64,000 nucleotides of DNA from Lamellibrachia satsuma (lineage: Eukaryota > Annelida > Polychaeta > Sabellida > Siboglinidae): positions 19,423,000 to 19,486,999 of the forward strand of contig BSQZ01000001.1 in the NCBI GenBank assembly GCA_033239005.1, written 5' to 3'. The notes under the pieces were generated by a model, which saw only the letters and a program-made list of their open reading frames with translations, did not search any database and was not told the DNA's origin. Positions 1-55,602 of the stretch are shown in pieces (within the stretch, counting starts at the first letter, position 1; each line of letters starts with the position of its first letter). A program made the translations under genes and the position numbers.

Positions 1-477
1 ACTCGACCAGGTACCATGAAATTAATGTTAAGACTCAGGCATGCAAGAACCATGCAACGAATAAGGGCCATAATGTGTGGCTCACAAGATGTTTGCTTAT
101 TTGCTTCATTGTCAGTAGAAAAACACACACTTTGGTTCACCCATGTATTACCCCATAATTCGACAGCGGCCACAGTTGGAGACAGTTCAAGGACTGAAAT
201 ATTGCGACACTGCCATGAGGATGACCAACTACCATGATACAAAGCAGACATCAAATTTGTTATTGATCTGTTTATCTCAACTGGTATGCTAAGACAGCCT
301 AGCCGAAAACCATGTGCAAATCCATGAATTTAGATAGTCTGATAGAATGTTATCATACCCCTGCAATACATGGCATAGAACTGTAGTGGAAACAGGTGAT
401 GGCAGTGGTTTGCTGTTTGTGGCTATTGGTCATGGCAGATGGTGATTTATTTGTAATTGTATTGGCCTGTCTTAGCG
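1..477. other. No gene recognised
   Basis: Short open frames occur but none shows a recognisable domain, codon bias or splice context. Any dynein exons upstream of the first one seen here must lie outside the window. Confidence 0.5.
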
Positions 478-1640
478 GGGCTGAACATTGTGACACTGGG
501 TGTCCTGCGCCACACCACCTACACTAATGTCTGTTGCGGCATCTTCAGTGATCGCATGGCAAGCCCCGATTGTATGTGAAACGGGTTGTTTGATGGCTGG
601 CGGGCCACACCCTTGCTTTGAAAGGGGGTCCACACTGTGGAGCTTGGGCATTAGCGACTTGAGTATTAGCAACCTGGGCTGCTTTCAGCCACGGCTCAGA
701 TATCACTGTGTCCCATGCTCACCCATGAAGCATCCACAAGGCCCTGAACATGTCATCATATGCCTGCAAGTTACCCCCCTCTCAGACAGATTGCCTATTG
801 TCTCGATATACTTGCATATTTGAGGTACTTTGTGATAGTGAATTGGCTGGGATAAGTACAGTGACATATAAATTTGGAAAGTTTTTGTCCACTGGGTAAA
901 ACAGGTAATTCTTGGCTTAGCTTTAGACCTATGACACACAACTGATGCATCATCTTCCCCTTGTGGGTGCAACCCCAGGGAGGCCTCCTGACTAGTGGAC
1001 CTGGACTCTGGTAACAAAGTTGATAACTCAACAGACTCACCAGCCCACACCTTTGCCCTCACTTTCTCTGGTATGTGGGAATGCAGGGAGATGTCAGCGC
1101 TCTCACCCTGTCTCGTGTTTCTGCTGGAAGGTTATTGATAACCTCATTCACGCTTGGAACAAGAACCTGGTTACCCATTTCTTCCCCAGTTGGCTCGTAC
1201 CACACATTAATGCCCCCCACATGACCAGAGGCCGTCACTCTGGGCAAATCTGTGGGTAACATTAGTTGTGCCTCAGTTGTTGGTTGATCAGAGGCCAACA
1301 CTCGACTCAATGCACCAGAATTGACCTGTGTGGCAACCATGTCAGGGTTTACGTTGTTGGTAAGCTGATCTGTCAGCATTTTATGCAGCAACTGATTGGA
1401 TTGCTGAACTCTCAGTGGAATGTTCCCACTGCATTTTCTCCAACAGGGGTGCTGTCATCTGTGGGGTGTCATTACTATTTGTTGTCAATGCTTGGATGTG
1501 CATTGTTGCTGGCTGTCATCTATCCGTGTGCCCCGTTATCATCCGACGAGGTATAGTTGCCGCTATAGTCCGGCTTCTCATCCTGGTAGCTGCCACATGA
1601 TGAGTAGCCTGCTGGCACCGTGCTTTCATGGGAGCCATCC
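478..1640 (-). pseudogene. Ngaro/DIRS-like retrotransposon gag relic
   Basis: Three overlapping minus-strand frames (1391-1059, 1062-703 and about 700-480) read as one protein broken by frameshifts and stops. The middle part holds the segment FTQWTKTFQIYMSLYLSQP followed by a helical region, and the end is a Cys/His-rich segment with CRWCGAGHPVSQC, a zinc-knuckle type motif. This layout (a helical 'WTxAFxIYMxxYL' core followed by a CCHC-like knuckle) is what I know from gag-like proteins of tyrosine-recombinase retrotransposons. No recombinase or reverse transcriptase of this element is visible nearby. The family call is an inference from pattern memory; that it is a broken mobile-element gene is better supported. 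Confidence 0.45.
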
Positions 1641-1744
1641 TGTAACAGTTACAGCAAGCCAAGTGTGGTTCCAGGTATGGGATGTAACCACCTTAGATAT
1701 GTGATATAATCATCATTTACATGCCATTAAAAATATGAATTATT

Positions 1745-2690
1745 GGACCGCAGCACCAAGGTGGTAATCCTGGCCGAATCTCCCATAAATGGAAGAATCG
1801 CCTGGAAGCCAACTGGCCAGTTCATCACAAAATATATATAAAATGTAGATACGGAACCATTGGACTGAAGCGCCAAGCTGGTAAACCTGGCTGAATCTCC
1901 AATGAATGAAAAAAAATTGCCTGAACTCCAACTAGCCAGTTTGTCACAATGCTTATAAATTGCAAAAAGAACTATTAGACCAAAGCGCCAAGCTGGTTAT
2001 CGTGACCGAAGCTCCAATGACTGGAAGAATCACCTGAACGCCAACCCGCCAGTTCATCACAATGCTTAAAACTTGCAAAACAGAACCTGTTGGACTGAAA
2101 TGTCAAGCTGGTAATCCTGGCTGAAGCTCCAATGAATGGAAGATACTCCTGAACGCCAACTGGCCAGTTCGTCACAATGTCTAAAACTTGCAAAGTTACT
2201 GAGTAACTATTAGACCAAAGCGCCAAGCTAGTAATCCTGGCCGAAGCTCCAACGAATGGAAGAATCGCCTGAACGCCAACTGGCCAGGTCGTCCGAAATG
2301 CCAATTGACATTTTTCAAGTTACTGGCTGCTAACTGGATCATAACATTTTTGAAAACAAACAACTGGACTGAAGTGCCAAACTGATAATACAAGCCGAAC
2401 TGCCAACTAATGGCCAACCGGAAAGTGTGTCACAATGCTTATAAATTGTTCAGTTTACCGGCTGCTAACTGAACTTAACTTAACCAGCACCAAGCTGGTA
2501 ACACAAGTCGAAAGGCCACTTAATGGCTGATTTATGCCAACTGGCTATTGCGTCACAGTGTCCCCACAGTGGAAATTGCACACATTAATAGAATAACCTT
2601 ACAAGGGCAACTGCACGCTGGGCCGAAGCGCCAAGCTAGCAACCCAGGTCAAAGTGTCAAAAAGACACCAATGCACAGACCCTAATTCAA
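1745..2690. repeat. Degenerate ~120-bp tandem repeat
   Basis: About eight diverged copies, each marked by CGCCAAGCTGGTAA, then a CGAAGCTCCAATGAATGGAAG-like stretch and AACTGGCCAGTTCRTCACAATG. Anchors recur near 1747, 1871, 1986, 2101, 2221, 2376, 2492 and 2621, so the spacing is 115-155 bp. Copies at the right end are shorter and more diverged. Long open frames on the minus strand here are by-products of the repeat. Confidence 0.85.
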
Positions 2691-3185
2691 TTGGCCATTG
2701 CACCACTGGGAGTAAAAATGTGAACTTCCCCATAAAGCCATTGTTGTTAAGTACAGATTGTCATACTGGACAGCATGTAATAAACCATGGCTAATTAATA
2801 CTCCTTAAAGTAAGCACATGAATACGTGAAATAACTGATAAACATGCTACAGCAGTTACTTGTTACCAAGACAAGTGAATTCGTCTGCGCCCGTGACACA
2901 AGTTTCATTCGCATTGTTAAGGATTACAGTGGCGTAAACATCAGCCAATAACATACAGTGTTAAAACAAATACGATTTGTAATGCGACCAGATCTCAACA
3001 AAGGTGGAACAAACAAAGCATTTATGTTAGTCAGTATTTATTTCCTACTGTGAAGGTGTTACACACCGCCCCTCTCTGTCAATCATAAAAAGTAGCGATA
3101 CCCAAATTTATTCCCCTGTATCACCCGTCGAACTACAACAGACTGATAGCTTGAAGGATGGCGCCCCTTATACTACGGTACAGCT
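2691..3185. other. Unassigned sequence
   Basis: AT-rich with no coding pattern and no clear repeat relation to the rest of the window. Confidence 0.5.
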
Positions 3186-3759
3186 TATAATTACCCTAAT
3201 CGTTAAAATGGATGCCTTCGTCAGGAAATACTGTGCTTTGTGGGTTCCAGAACCCTTTATGCTTCCAAAAAGATACCTGCTCGCATCCCTCACACGCTGC
3301 CTTTACAAAATCGTTCACACAAGCCACTCGAGCGGCCCCCCACCTGTGGTGAAAAATGGCACCAGCTGTCACACCGAATTAATTGACAGATGACGACATG
3401 GCTGACGCCAACTACCGCCTCAGCAAATTCCATGAGCTGCGCACTGACTTGCTGAGGTAATGGACCGGCCGATGAATTGAGGCATTTCCCCCAACATGCA
3501 ACACAACCAGTTGTGGGCGCAAGATGGAAATGCATTCCCACTGGTCGTCGATGTGCAAAGATGAGAGCCTGGCTCCACAGACGCCAATGTAATGAACATG
3601 GCGTCCGTGGCCGTCAACAGCAAAATTCGAGGACACCCCGGGCCAGGATGGACTGGCCAACTCAATGAACCGTCGAAGCCAGAAAATATAGCTATGCCCC
3701 ATAACCAAAGACCGGGTGTCTCGACCATGAACAGACGCCATTTTTCCTGAATGGAACAA
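3186..3759 (-). pseudogene. SGNH/GDSL hydrolase-like relic (retroelement-associated)
   Basis: Reading the minus strand from 3759, an early VMGHSYIFWLRRF block places a serine in a G-H-S context (block I). A VVLHVGGN block (block III) follows, and after a frame change comes VVICQLIR. Near 3190-3215 a P-D-E-G-I-H block carries the Asp and His expected of the catalytic block V. The order matches SGNH hydrolases. Stand-alone domains of this kind are known as accessory genes of Ngaro-type retrotransposons and as ORF1 of CR1 LINEs. At least two frameshifts separate the blocks, so it is dead. Its proximity to the gag relic at 478-1640 on the same strand fits a shared Ngaro-like origin, but the degenerate tandem repeat separates them. 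Confidence 0.5.
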
Positions 3760-4299
3760 AGGGGCGTAAAATGGCGTACTATCTAGTGATCAAGATTGAT
3801 AAAAACGATATACTCAAGTCTCAGACAAGCAGCAGTGGTGTCCGGCACATGTGTCAAATCACAAAATTTTTTCAACACAAATTGAAAGTTTTAAACTTCA
3901 AGGCATGGTAGTTGGAAAATGTATTGCTGCCTCAACGTTCAACTTGCGTGTACCGTCAACTGCTTGCAGAGTGGGGCAAATGGCCATCTTGCTTAATGGT
4001 GATTGGCTAAAATAGGTTATACAACCGTATATTACTAGGCAGAAGTTGCAGGACTAGTTTACATAATTTATTTGTTTGGTGCAAAGTCCACCTCCCTCTA
4101 AGCCAATCATAATGGGATCAGTATAGCTAGGGTGTTGTTGCCTTGCATAAAAATTAGTATGCAATTTAATTGCATACATCGATATACTGCAAACATCTAG
4201 ACTGGTAGTAGAGATCTATTGGCTTACATACATGACATCTTAGGAATGGCTTTTTGGCATGTATCGTGTAATTTTAACCTAGATTAATGTTGATTGTAG
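3760..4299. other. Intron sequence, nothing recognised
   Basis: AT-rich sequence ending in the acceptor TTGATTGTAG of the first visible dynein exon. Confidence 0.6.
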
Positions 4300-47842
<43,543 letters not shown>

Positions 47843-48115
47843 AGCAAATATTTAAGACAGGATCTGGATGTACATTTGAAATACCAACTTTTCGTTCAGT
47901 AAAGGCAATTTGCTGTTTTATTAAGTATGTATTTTTATCAAACTGTTGTTGGCAAAATGTTGACAGTTGTTCACAAATTATATAACCTGTGTGACAGAAC
48001 CAAGTCATCTAAGGAAGGGTACGTGTGCATGATTTTTATCTTTTTTAATTGACTGATATGCTAATATTACTAGGTTTGTCATGTTAATCCCATTCATGGT
48101 TACTGTGTTGCATTT
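47843..48115. other. 3' flank of dynein gene
   Basis: Probable 3' untranslated region followed by unassigned AT-rich sequence. No canonical AATAAA was seen close to the stop; the polyadenylation site is not placed. Confidence 0.4.
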
Positions 48116-48660
48116 AACAAAACTACCAAGACAAAGGCCCAGATGGCAAGGGACAAGGAAGCCATTGGCATATCAAGAGTCAAAAATTGTTCTTGTGTGT
48201 GTAACGCCGCCCTCTTGAGATATGTGTCAACCTTGTTTTTAAACATATTCACACTGCTAGCAGTTACACAATCCTTTACTAATGTTACTTTGTGTGCTCC
48301 AGTTCTACTATCTTTCTTGAGTGGAAAAAAATATATTTTATCAATATTTTCATACCCATTCAGTATCTTAAAAACTTCTATTTTGATCTTCACGCCCAAT
48401 GGTTCATATATTTTGACATTGTCCACTGATTCATTTTGTGAAGACAAAACTATATCTAATACTGGTTGGTTCTAGCACGTGTTGAGTAAGGAAGCTGTCC
48501 TGAATTAAAAATAGAAATTGTTGATCCTCACCCCTGTACTCTGGAGATTTCCATTGTATGTGTCCGTGGTTAAAATCTCCCATTATGATACATTCCTCTT
48601 TACTCACTTCCTTTATAGTTTTGTATTTTTGTGTTATCCTCTTCATTTATGTTTGGACTT
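48116..48660 (-). mobile_element. CR1-like LINE, internally deleted copy
   Basis: Minus strand: endonuclease segment IMGDFNHGHIQWKSPEYRGE and QNESVDNVKIYEPLG joined directly to the far C-terminal KIEVFKILNGYENID and SSVNMFKNKVDTYLKR, then the shared LINE 3' end with GATATGCCAATGGCTTCCTT. The whole reverse transcriptase is missing between 48,400 and 48,410. Confidence 0.85.
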
Positions 48661-48714
48661 TGGTAAAGTAATTTAGTGGTATGCATAATTTCTGCCTAGA
48701 ATTGATCGTTATTA

Positions 48715-50530
48715 CCTTAAGTTATGTTGTTAGTCTTTAGGCACTGAGCACTACTAGTTAGTAAGGGTTACTCTGTGAGTTATGTTGTTATTAGTCTTTA
48801 GATACTGAACATTACTAGCTAGTAAGGATTACTCTGAGTTATGGTGTTTGTCTTTAGGCACTGAGTACTACTAGCTAGTAAGGGTTACTCTGTGAGTTAT
48901 GTTGTTATTCGTCTTTAGACACTGAACATTACTAGCTAGTAAGGATTACTATGAGTTATGGTGTTGGTCTTTAGGCACTGAGCACTACTAGCTAGTAAGG
49001 GTTACTCTGTGAGTTATGTTGTTATTAGTCTTTAGACACTGAACATTACTAGCTAGTAAGGATTACTATGAGTTATGGTGTTGGTCTTTAGGCACTGAGC
49101 ACTACTAGCTAGTAAGGGTTACTCTGTGAGTTATGTTGTTATTAGTCTTTAGACACTGAACATTACTAGCTAGTAAGGATTACTATGAGTTATTGTGTTG
49201 GTCTTTAGGCACTGAATACTACTAGCTAGTAAAGGTTACTCTGTGAGTTATGTTGTTATTAGTCTTTAGACACTGAACATTACTAGCTAGTAAGGATTAC
49301 TCTGAGTTATGGTGTTTGTCTTTAGGCACTGAATACTACTAGCTAGTAAGGGTTACTCTGTGAGTTATGTTGTTATTAGTCTTTAGACACTGAACATTAC
49401 TAGCTAGTAAGGATTACTATGAGTTATGGTGTTGGTCTTTAGGCACTGAGCACTACTAGCTCGTAAGGTTTACTCTTTGAGTTATGTTATTATTAGTCTT
49501 TAGACACTGAACATGACTAGCTAGTAAGGATTACTATGAGTTATGGTGTTGGTCTTTAGGCACTGAGCACTACTAGCTAGTAAGGGTTACTCTTTGAGTT
49601 ATGTTGTTATTAGTCTTTAGACACTGAACATTACTAGCTAGTAAGGATTACTATGAGTTATGGTGTTGGTCTTTAGGCACTGAGCACTACTAGCTCGTAA
49701 GGTTTACTCTGAGTTATGTTATTATTAGTCTTTAGACACTGAACATGACTAGCTAGTAAGGATTACTATGAGTTATGGTGTTGGTCTTTAGGCACTGAGC
49801 ACTACTAGCTAGTAAGGGTTACTCTTTGAGTTATGTTTTTATTAGTCTTTAGACACTGAACATTACTAGCTAGTAAGGATTACTATGAGTTATGGTGTTG
49901 GTATTTAGACACTGAGCACTACTAGCTAGTAATGGTTACTCTTTGAGTTATGTTGTTATTAGTCTTTAGACACTGATCATTACTAGCTAGTAAGGATTAC
50001 TCTGAGTTACGGTGTTTGTCTTTAGGCACTGAGTACTACTAGCTAGTAAGGGTTACTCTTTGAGTTATGTTGTTATTAGTCTTTAGACACTGAACATGAC
50101 TAGCTAGTAAGGATTACTATGAGTTATGGTGTTGGTCTTTAGGCACTGAGCACTACTAGCTAGTAAGGGTTACTCTTTGAGTTATGTTGTTATTAGTCTG
50201 TAGGCACAGAGCATTACTAGCTAGTAAGGATTAATCTGAGTTATGGTGTTTGTCTTTAGGCACTGAGTACTACTAGCTAGTAAGTGTTACTCTGTGAGTT
50301 ATGTTGTTATTAGTCTGCAGGCACTTAGCATTACTAGCTAGTAAGGATTAATATGAGTTATGGTGTTGGTCTTTAGGCACTGAGCACTACTAGCTAGTAT
50401 AGGTTACTCTTTGAGTTATGTTGTTATTAGTTTGTAGACACTTAGCATTACTAGCTAGTAAGGATTACTCTGTGAGTTATGTTGTTATTAGTCTGTAGGC
50501 ACTGAGTACTACTAGCTAGTCAGGGCTACT
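48715..50530. repeat. 118-bp minisatellite with TACTAGCTAGTA palindromes
   Basis: About 15 composite units of two related 58-60-bp halves: GTTATTAGTCTTTAGACACT, GAACATTACTAGCTAGTAAG, GATTACTATGAGTTATGGTG and TTGGTCTTTAGGCACTGAGC, ACTACTAGCTAGTAAGGGTT. Each half carries an ACTAGCTAGT core, about 30 in all. The right end is more diverged. Confidence 0.96.
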
Positions 50531-51765
50531 CTGTTGCACAGCACATGGTTGCATTGATCCATCTACCTCTGAATGTGTGTATAAGTGTCTAATGGCTTTA
50601 ATTTATCGTTTATTGGTTAAATCTGACAGTGTTAGCTATGTTGTATTTCCATTACTTCAGGTCAGCGTGACTTGAAGAGTGTACACTTTGTTGCGGTGCA
50701 GTAGATTAAGATACTCATTCATTTGTGAGCTATGTTATACAGGCATTGAGCACTATTGATAAGGCTTATGCTGTTACACTGAATGTGCAACCATAAATGT
50801 GACAATGTAGTTTTAGTGTATTTTGAACATTATGATTCTTGTTGTTAGTTTTTATACGTGAAAACATGGTCTTCTTGGTTCGTTCATACGGTTGATGTTA
50901 AACAAATTACTGGTTGTTTTGTTTGCTTGAAATCAATAGTAAACAGATAATTATAAGACCTGATGGTACATATTTGTCATACATAACTATATTGATGGTG
51001 ATAATAAAATGATGAACTGTATAGTTGGTGTAAATATTATGGTGTATTTCCTCCATGCCATCCTCTCCCGTGCTCTTCTTCCAATGCAGCTCATATCTGT
51101 ATTGGCCTCATATCAAATGTGGCTACAGTATTGTCAAGCTGGATGTACTGGTGTGTCGCAGCAGTGATGTAGCGCTGGTTCGGGTCTATATCATGATAGA
51201 GTCAGTGTGTGCACTGCTGTGGACTTGTCATTGCCGTCGCTGGGATGTACCAATGTGACTGCGTAACGCATGCGGGGTCCACAGCACCTGCCCGCGAGCG
51301 TCACAGCAGATGCGTGTTCTTCTGTCCCACGAACTCCCGTGGTGCGTGATGATTATGTGTGCATCGTCATCCGGCAGCCAGCCACCTGCGTTGACCACAA
51401 ACGGCGTCAACTAGCTCGAACCTCGTCGTACATCAGATGGTATATGTCCCAGACGCGGGACTGAACAGACGGTGCGGTCTGTGTTCAGGCGTTGCTCCTG
51501 TTTCTCGTTGGTCACCACAGACCGCCTCTTTCAGCTGACAATGCAGCCCTCGTAGCAACCGTCGTCGCATATGCGACGCATATGCACAACCACGCACTCT
51601 CGCTGTGTTTTGGTCCTTTGCGGTCATTCCACCACTCACACCATTGCACTTTGTTTTGGCAATGTTAACCTGTAGTTTGTTTCATTGCGAACACGTCACA
51701 CCAACTCCAGCCTAGTAATGTTTTATAGATATAAAAAACTAGTATCTGTACTAACCAAGACTGCC
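50531..51765. other. Unassigned sequence
   Basis: 50.5-51.05 kb is AT-rich and non-coding. 51.2-51.65 kb is distinctly more GC-rich and CpG-bearing, with open frames on both strands but no recognised protein. No promoter or RNA gene could be supported. Confidence 0.45.
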
Positions 51766-51769
51766 CTAA

Positions 51770-51945
51770 CTCCTACTTCATGAAACACTTGACATGCAAA
51801 TCACAATAAATGTTTTGTCCATGCACAAACCAAAGAAGACTATCACAAATGCAACTGAATTCTTCCCAATGACAATTCCACAATGGAACGACCTCCCTGT
51901 TGCATCTGCAAAGTTAGATTCCTTGTGTACGATTGCACAGAAAAG
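51770..51945 (+). pseudogene. Possible LINE reverse transcriptase C-terminus
   Basis: The plus-strand frame reads NATEFFPMTIPQWNDLP followed by a short helix and stop. The 'FFPRTIxxWNxLP' pattern ends many Jockey/RTE/CR1 polymerases. Upstream codons are interrupted by stops. Short, so tentative. Confidence 0.45.
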
Positions 51946-52441
51946 CACAATATTATAGTAGATCTTTTTAGCACACAAAAATAGGTCGATTGTTCAGATT
52001 GTGATACAAGCACCAAGTTTAGTACACGTGCTATGACATGTTCTAAGACAAATGAAAGGTGGATCCCAAGGAAATTTGTCTTTCAACGGGGCGTGGCACC
52101 ATATTAAAAATGGCCGCAATGAAATTCAAAAATACATTTCTATGGGCATATTTTCACTTCTAATACGTTTTTTTTTATGGTTTTGGCACATGATGAATCG
52201 ATTAAGATAAACGTTAATTTGATTGGATGATTGCCTTATTTGCATATATTTATATATAAAAAAATGAGCATCCATTTTGTATCAAATAGAACAATTAGCA
52301 TTGAACTGTGCATCTGCATGAACAATATGTTTGAGTGGTTTTAAATGCTAGACTCGTCATCATCATTCTTTCTATTTAAAAAACATTACCACAGTAAAGT
52401 ATACTATTGATATGACAATGGTTAGCATTGAACTGTGCATC

Positions 52442-52445
<4 letters not shown>

Positions 52446-52530
<85 letters not shown>
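52446..52530. repeat. (AT)n microsatellite
   Basis: Pure AT dinucleotide of about 85 bp; overlapping poly Tyr-Ile frames are artefacts. Confidence 0.97.
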
Positions 52531-52533
<3 letters not shown>

Positions 52534-52539
52534 GCCATT

Positions 52540-54150
52540 TCGTTTCGTAATCCAACGCAGCATTGACTGAGTCTGAGCCGGAGGACACCTCCCCATGTAA
52601 TTGTGAAACCGAATGCTCTGTGACATCCAGGCCAACTGGTGGGACCTCTGAATAAGTTGCTGATAAGGGTCGTATATTCGTAGCACTTGTGGTGTTTTCA
52701 TACGTGGCTGTCAACCCTCTCTCCTCTCCATGAACATACATCGTTGGATGCTGCGTCAGAGATATATATGGCCGTCCCATGGAAACTGTCTTTCGATGAT
52801 CTAACGCTTGTGTTGTGGTCGATGTTATCCATGGCCTCCGTCGTGAAGAGCCCTGACTTGAGGTGTAAAGAACATACCACGTTTTGATCGTGGTGGAAGT
52901 TGCTGACCCTATTGGCCAGTTCGGTTGATATAGTTAGGAGTCTGTTATATCCTATGCATGTCATACGAATACTGATTGTCAATGAGTTCCCTTCTCCGTG
53001 TCTGTGCGTGGATAACAATGCTAACGTATATTGGAAATGGTGTTTCTCTATTTCTCATATGTCGAACCGCCCCACCTCTTCTCTGGTGTTTGGCACTATT
53101 GAACATTATCAGTTGAACAATTGTTAGCCCAGCTGATTTATTGTCGTGCTGAGTTTGATCTTTAATATTTGGTCCTTCTGAAATCATATTAACTAATGCC
53201 TTTAATTTGTCTGGGACAGCACCTTCTTGGCATTTCCCTGCAAAAAAAGCCACTGAACTTGTATTGCACCTCAAACATGTCCTTTCTTACAATCTTGGCA
53301 GTTTTGGCAAGGATTACAGCATCTGTGTCGACGATTTGGCTGCATGCAGTCCTTATCCCTTCTCCAAAATCTTTCTGAAACATCAGCAACACGTTTTCCC
53401 TCAGTATGTGCCTTCAGGCCTGGCACCATCTTAAACAGCGTTTCTTTAGGCCTTGTGCTATTCGGTATTGTGCCAATATCATCACCCAGTTGTGTTAACC
53501 TGGGTACGTTTTAATAATTCAGCCAGACGGAACACAGGGCACACTTTCGGATCTCTTGCCTCTTCAATGAAAGTCATCAACTCTGCTTTCATTTCTGACT
53601 CGTGGTCTGCTCACTTGTTGAGCAAACACTTTGCTGCCAAGTCTGTTGTTTCTAATATTGCCAACAGTGTCCTGTCCTAAAGGGTGTTTGCTGCTTTTCT
53701 CACCCTAGTATCAAGGTCTTTTGTAGATAAACGCGGAGACCGTCATTCCCCCATAGTTCTCTACTTAGAAAACACATTTACATTTCCAGTTATGGTTCTT
53801 GTTTTGACTGAACTACGCTCATATGTCTGTTCGTTTGAATCCAGTTTTCGTGCCCTGGTCAAATGGTAAGTATCAAATATGTAGTCACAGCCAACATGCC
53901 CTGTGGTTCTCTAATGTCTGTTGGATACCTTCGCCGTCATCAAGACGTTTGGGATCTACACCCAGTGGAATTTCACCAAGCCTTTCAAATTCCAATAAGT
54001 TAGAAACAAATGTCTCGTAACCAGAAACGCATAACCTAGTGGAGTGATAAATTGTTCTTCTTTGTGCATATGACAATTAATGTCCTTTGTCCAATTGGAG
54101 GGAGTCGTTGAAGGGTCACTTATTAGTGCCTCTACATCGCCAGTCACTAT
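52540..54150 (-). pseudogene. Relic of an uncharacterised repetitive metazoan protein family
   Basis: Minus-strand pieces in changing frames follow a consistent order: near 54050 HKEEQFITPLGYAFLVTRHL and GVDPKRLDDGEGIQQTLENH; at 53392-53189 FGEGIRTACSQIVDTDAVIL; at 53274-52945 ALVNMISEGPNIKDQTQ; at 53018-52698 LKSGLFTTEAMDNIDHNTS and SKDSFHGTAIYIS; at 52780-52620 YSEVPPVGLDV. I recognise this order from large families of uncharacterised, intron-poor proteins in cnidarians, molluscs and other invertebrates. Their behaviour suggests mobile origin, but the function is unknown. Numerous stops show that this copy is dead. Confidence 0.5.
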
Positions 54151-54519
54151 CAGCACCGTTTTAGACATAATGTTAAGTCTGGTGGATTATCACAACACCA
54201 CTGCTGAACTTCTAAAACAGCTACATTCGATTGGTGGCTTGACAGCTGCACAACGTAACACGCTAGTAAATCATAATGTAAACAGTTAGCATTGCATTAT
54301 CGAAAGCGGCAACATTACAACATATACTGCGATTTGTTTTTCATGCTAAGTTGTCGTGCATTTCAGATTAAATTATGTTGATAAATAATAATGTAAACGT
54401 TGCGTGTCCTTCGTGCACCATCCAAATCCGTGACAACTTGGTATTGTATCGTTTTTTTACTTCCGTTTGACTCTTCAGCTCGCCCAACACAACATTCTAA
54501 TGTAACGAGTGCATAAAAG

Positions 54520-55220
54520 ATGAAGATAAACGGTTGACTGGATGTACTTCGATCGGACGTACCAGATCCGCGAAAATCTCCAGCAACGTCGCGGCGAACA
54601 GCAAACAATCGTCTCACCCGCCACGCTCTCGATCCGCAGCCTACCCATCTTCGCCGAACGGTGCGGCACAATTGTTACCAACTTTCCGGCGTTCCACTGT
54701 CAGTCATAAGGGAAAAGTGTCCGTTGGACCAAATGGATAGCTTGCCTGGCCAACAATGTCTTCGTGGGTTACTACATCACCGACGACACGAGAAAAATGC
54801 ACTAATGCTGACATACGGGGGCGAAGACCTAAACGATATTTTCGACCCCTTTCGGCAGACAAAATTACCCCACAACCGGACACCGACGAAAGAGTTTTCA
54901 CAAAGACTGCAACTGCTCTTTCAAATGATCTCAACCCGAAACAAAATGTGGAGTTTCAGCGATAAGTGTTCCGGTACACGAACCATGGAGAAATATCAGT
55001 CGATCGAGAAATACTACACTCGACTCATGCAACTGGTGGCAACGAGTAACTTCACTGACACGAACGCTGAGATTAAATGACAGTTATAATCGCTGGTAGT
55101 GCCGACGAGAAAATAACTCGCAAGGAGTTGAGCGAGTCAGATGTGTCAATCACCGGACATGTTGCTACAGTTCGCCAAAACGCTACAACTTACAGACAGC
55201 CATAACAGGACAGTCCGGCG
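54520..55220 (+). pseudogene. Ty3/gypsy gag remnant
   Basis: Fragments in several frames, including LTYGGEDLNDIFD, a segment around NPKQNVEFQR and, after 55080, a continuation through AGSADEKITRKELSE. It resembles gag matrix/capsid helices of gypsy elements of the type without a strong nucleocapsid knuckle. No start codon can be fixed. Confidence 0.5.
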
Positions 55221-55602
55221 AAACACTAGCTGTCACTGCGCCCCGGCCTGGCGTAAACGACCGCCAAAGCATCAATAACAGATTTAGACACGACCCTGTT
55301 GCATCACTTCGCTCGATGGTGCAAGGGCTGCACAAGCACTCGAGAAAACACGCCCTCTGCCCGGCTGACGAAGCGCCGCGTCAACGTGATCGATGAAGAG
55401 ACGTTCGCGCACTGTTCCACCCGAAACGGACGCTATGTCCTCACCTAGGCCAATTTGAAGCGACATTTGAGTCTGCGAGCCACATCTGTGTTGTCACAGT
55501 ACATGTCGTGAAAGCATGCGTGGATGTATGTTGCGATATTCTACAGCGCGTCGCAGTTAGGACTGGTTGACATAATCAATCAGTCCTGGATACTGCCTAA
55601 AG

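Noticed and set aside
1020..1704. Several plus-strand frames of 80-110 codons
   Set aside because: They lie opposite the gag relic and show no motifs of their own.
51200..51650. GC-rich stretch as a CpG-island promoter
   Set aside because: No gene start, TATA/Inr or downstream coding region can be tied to it; it could equally be decayed transposon sequence.
54534..54965. Independent small genes around 54.5-55.0 kb
   Set aside because: Composition and following frames fit a frameshifted gypsy gag; none has a conserved start or stop.
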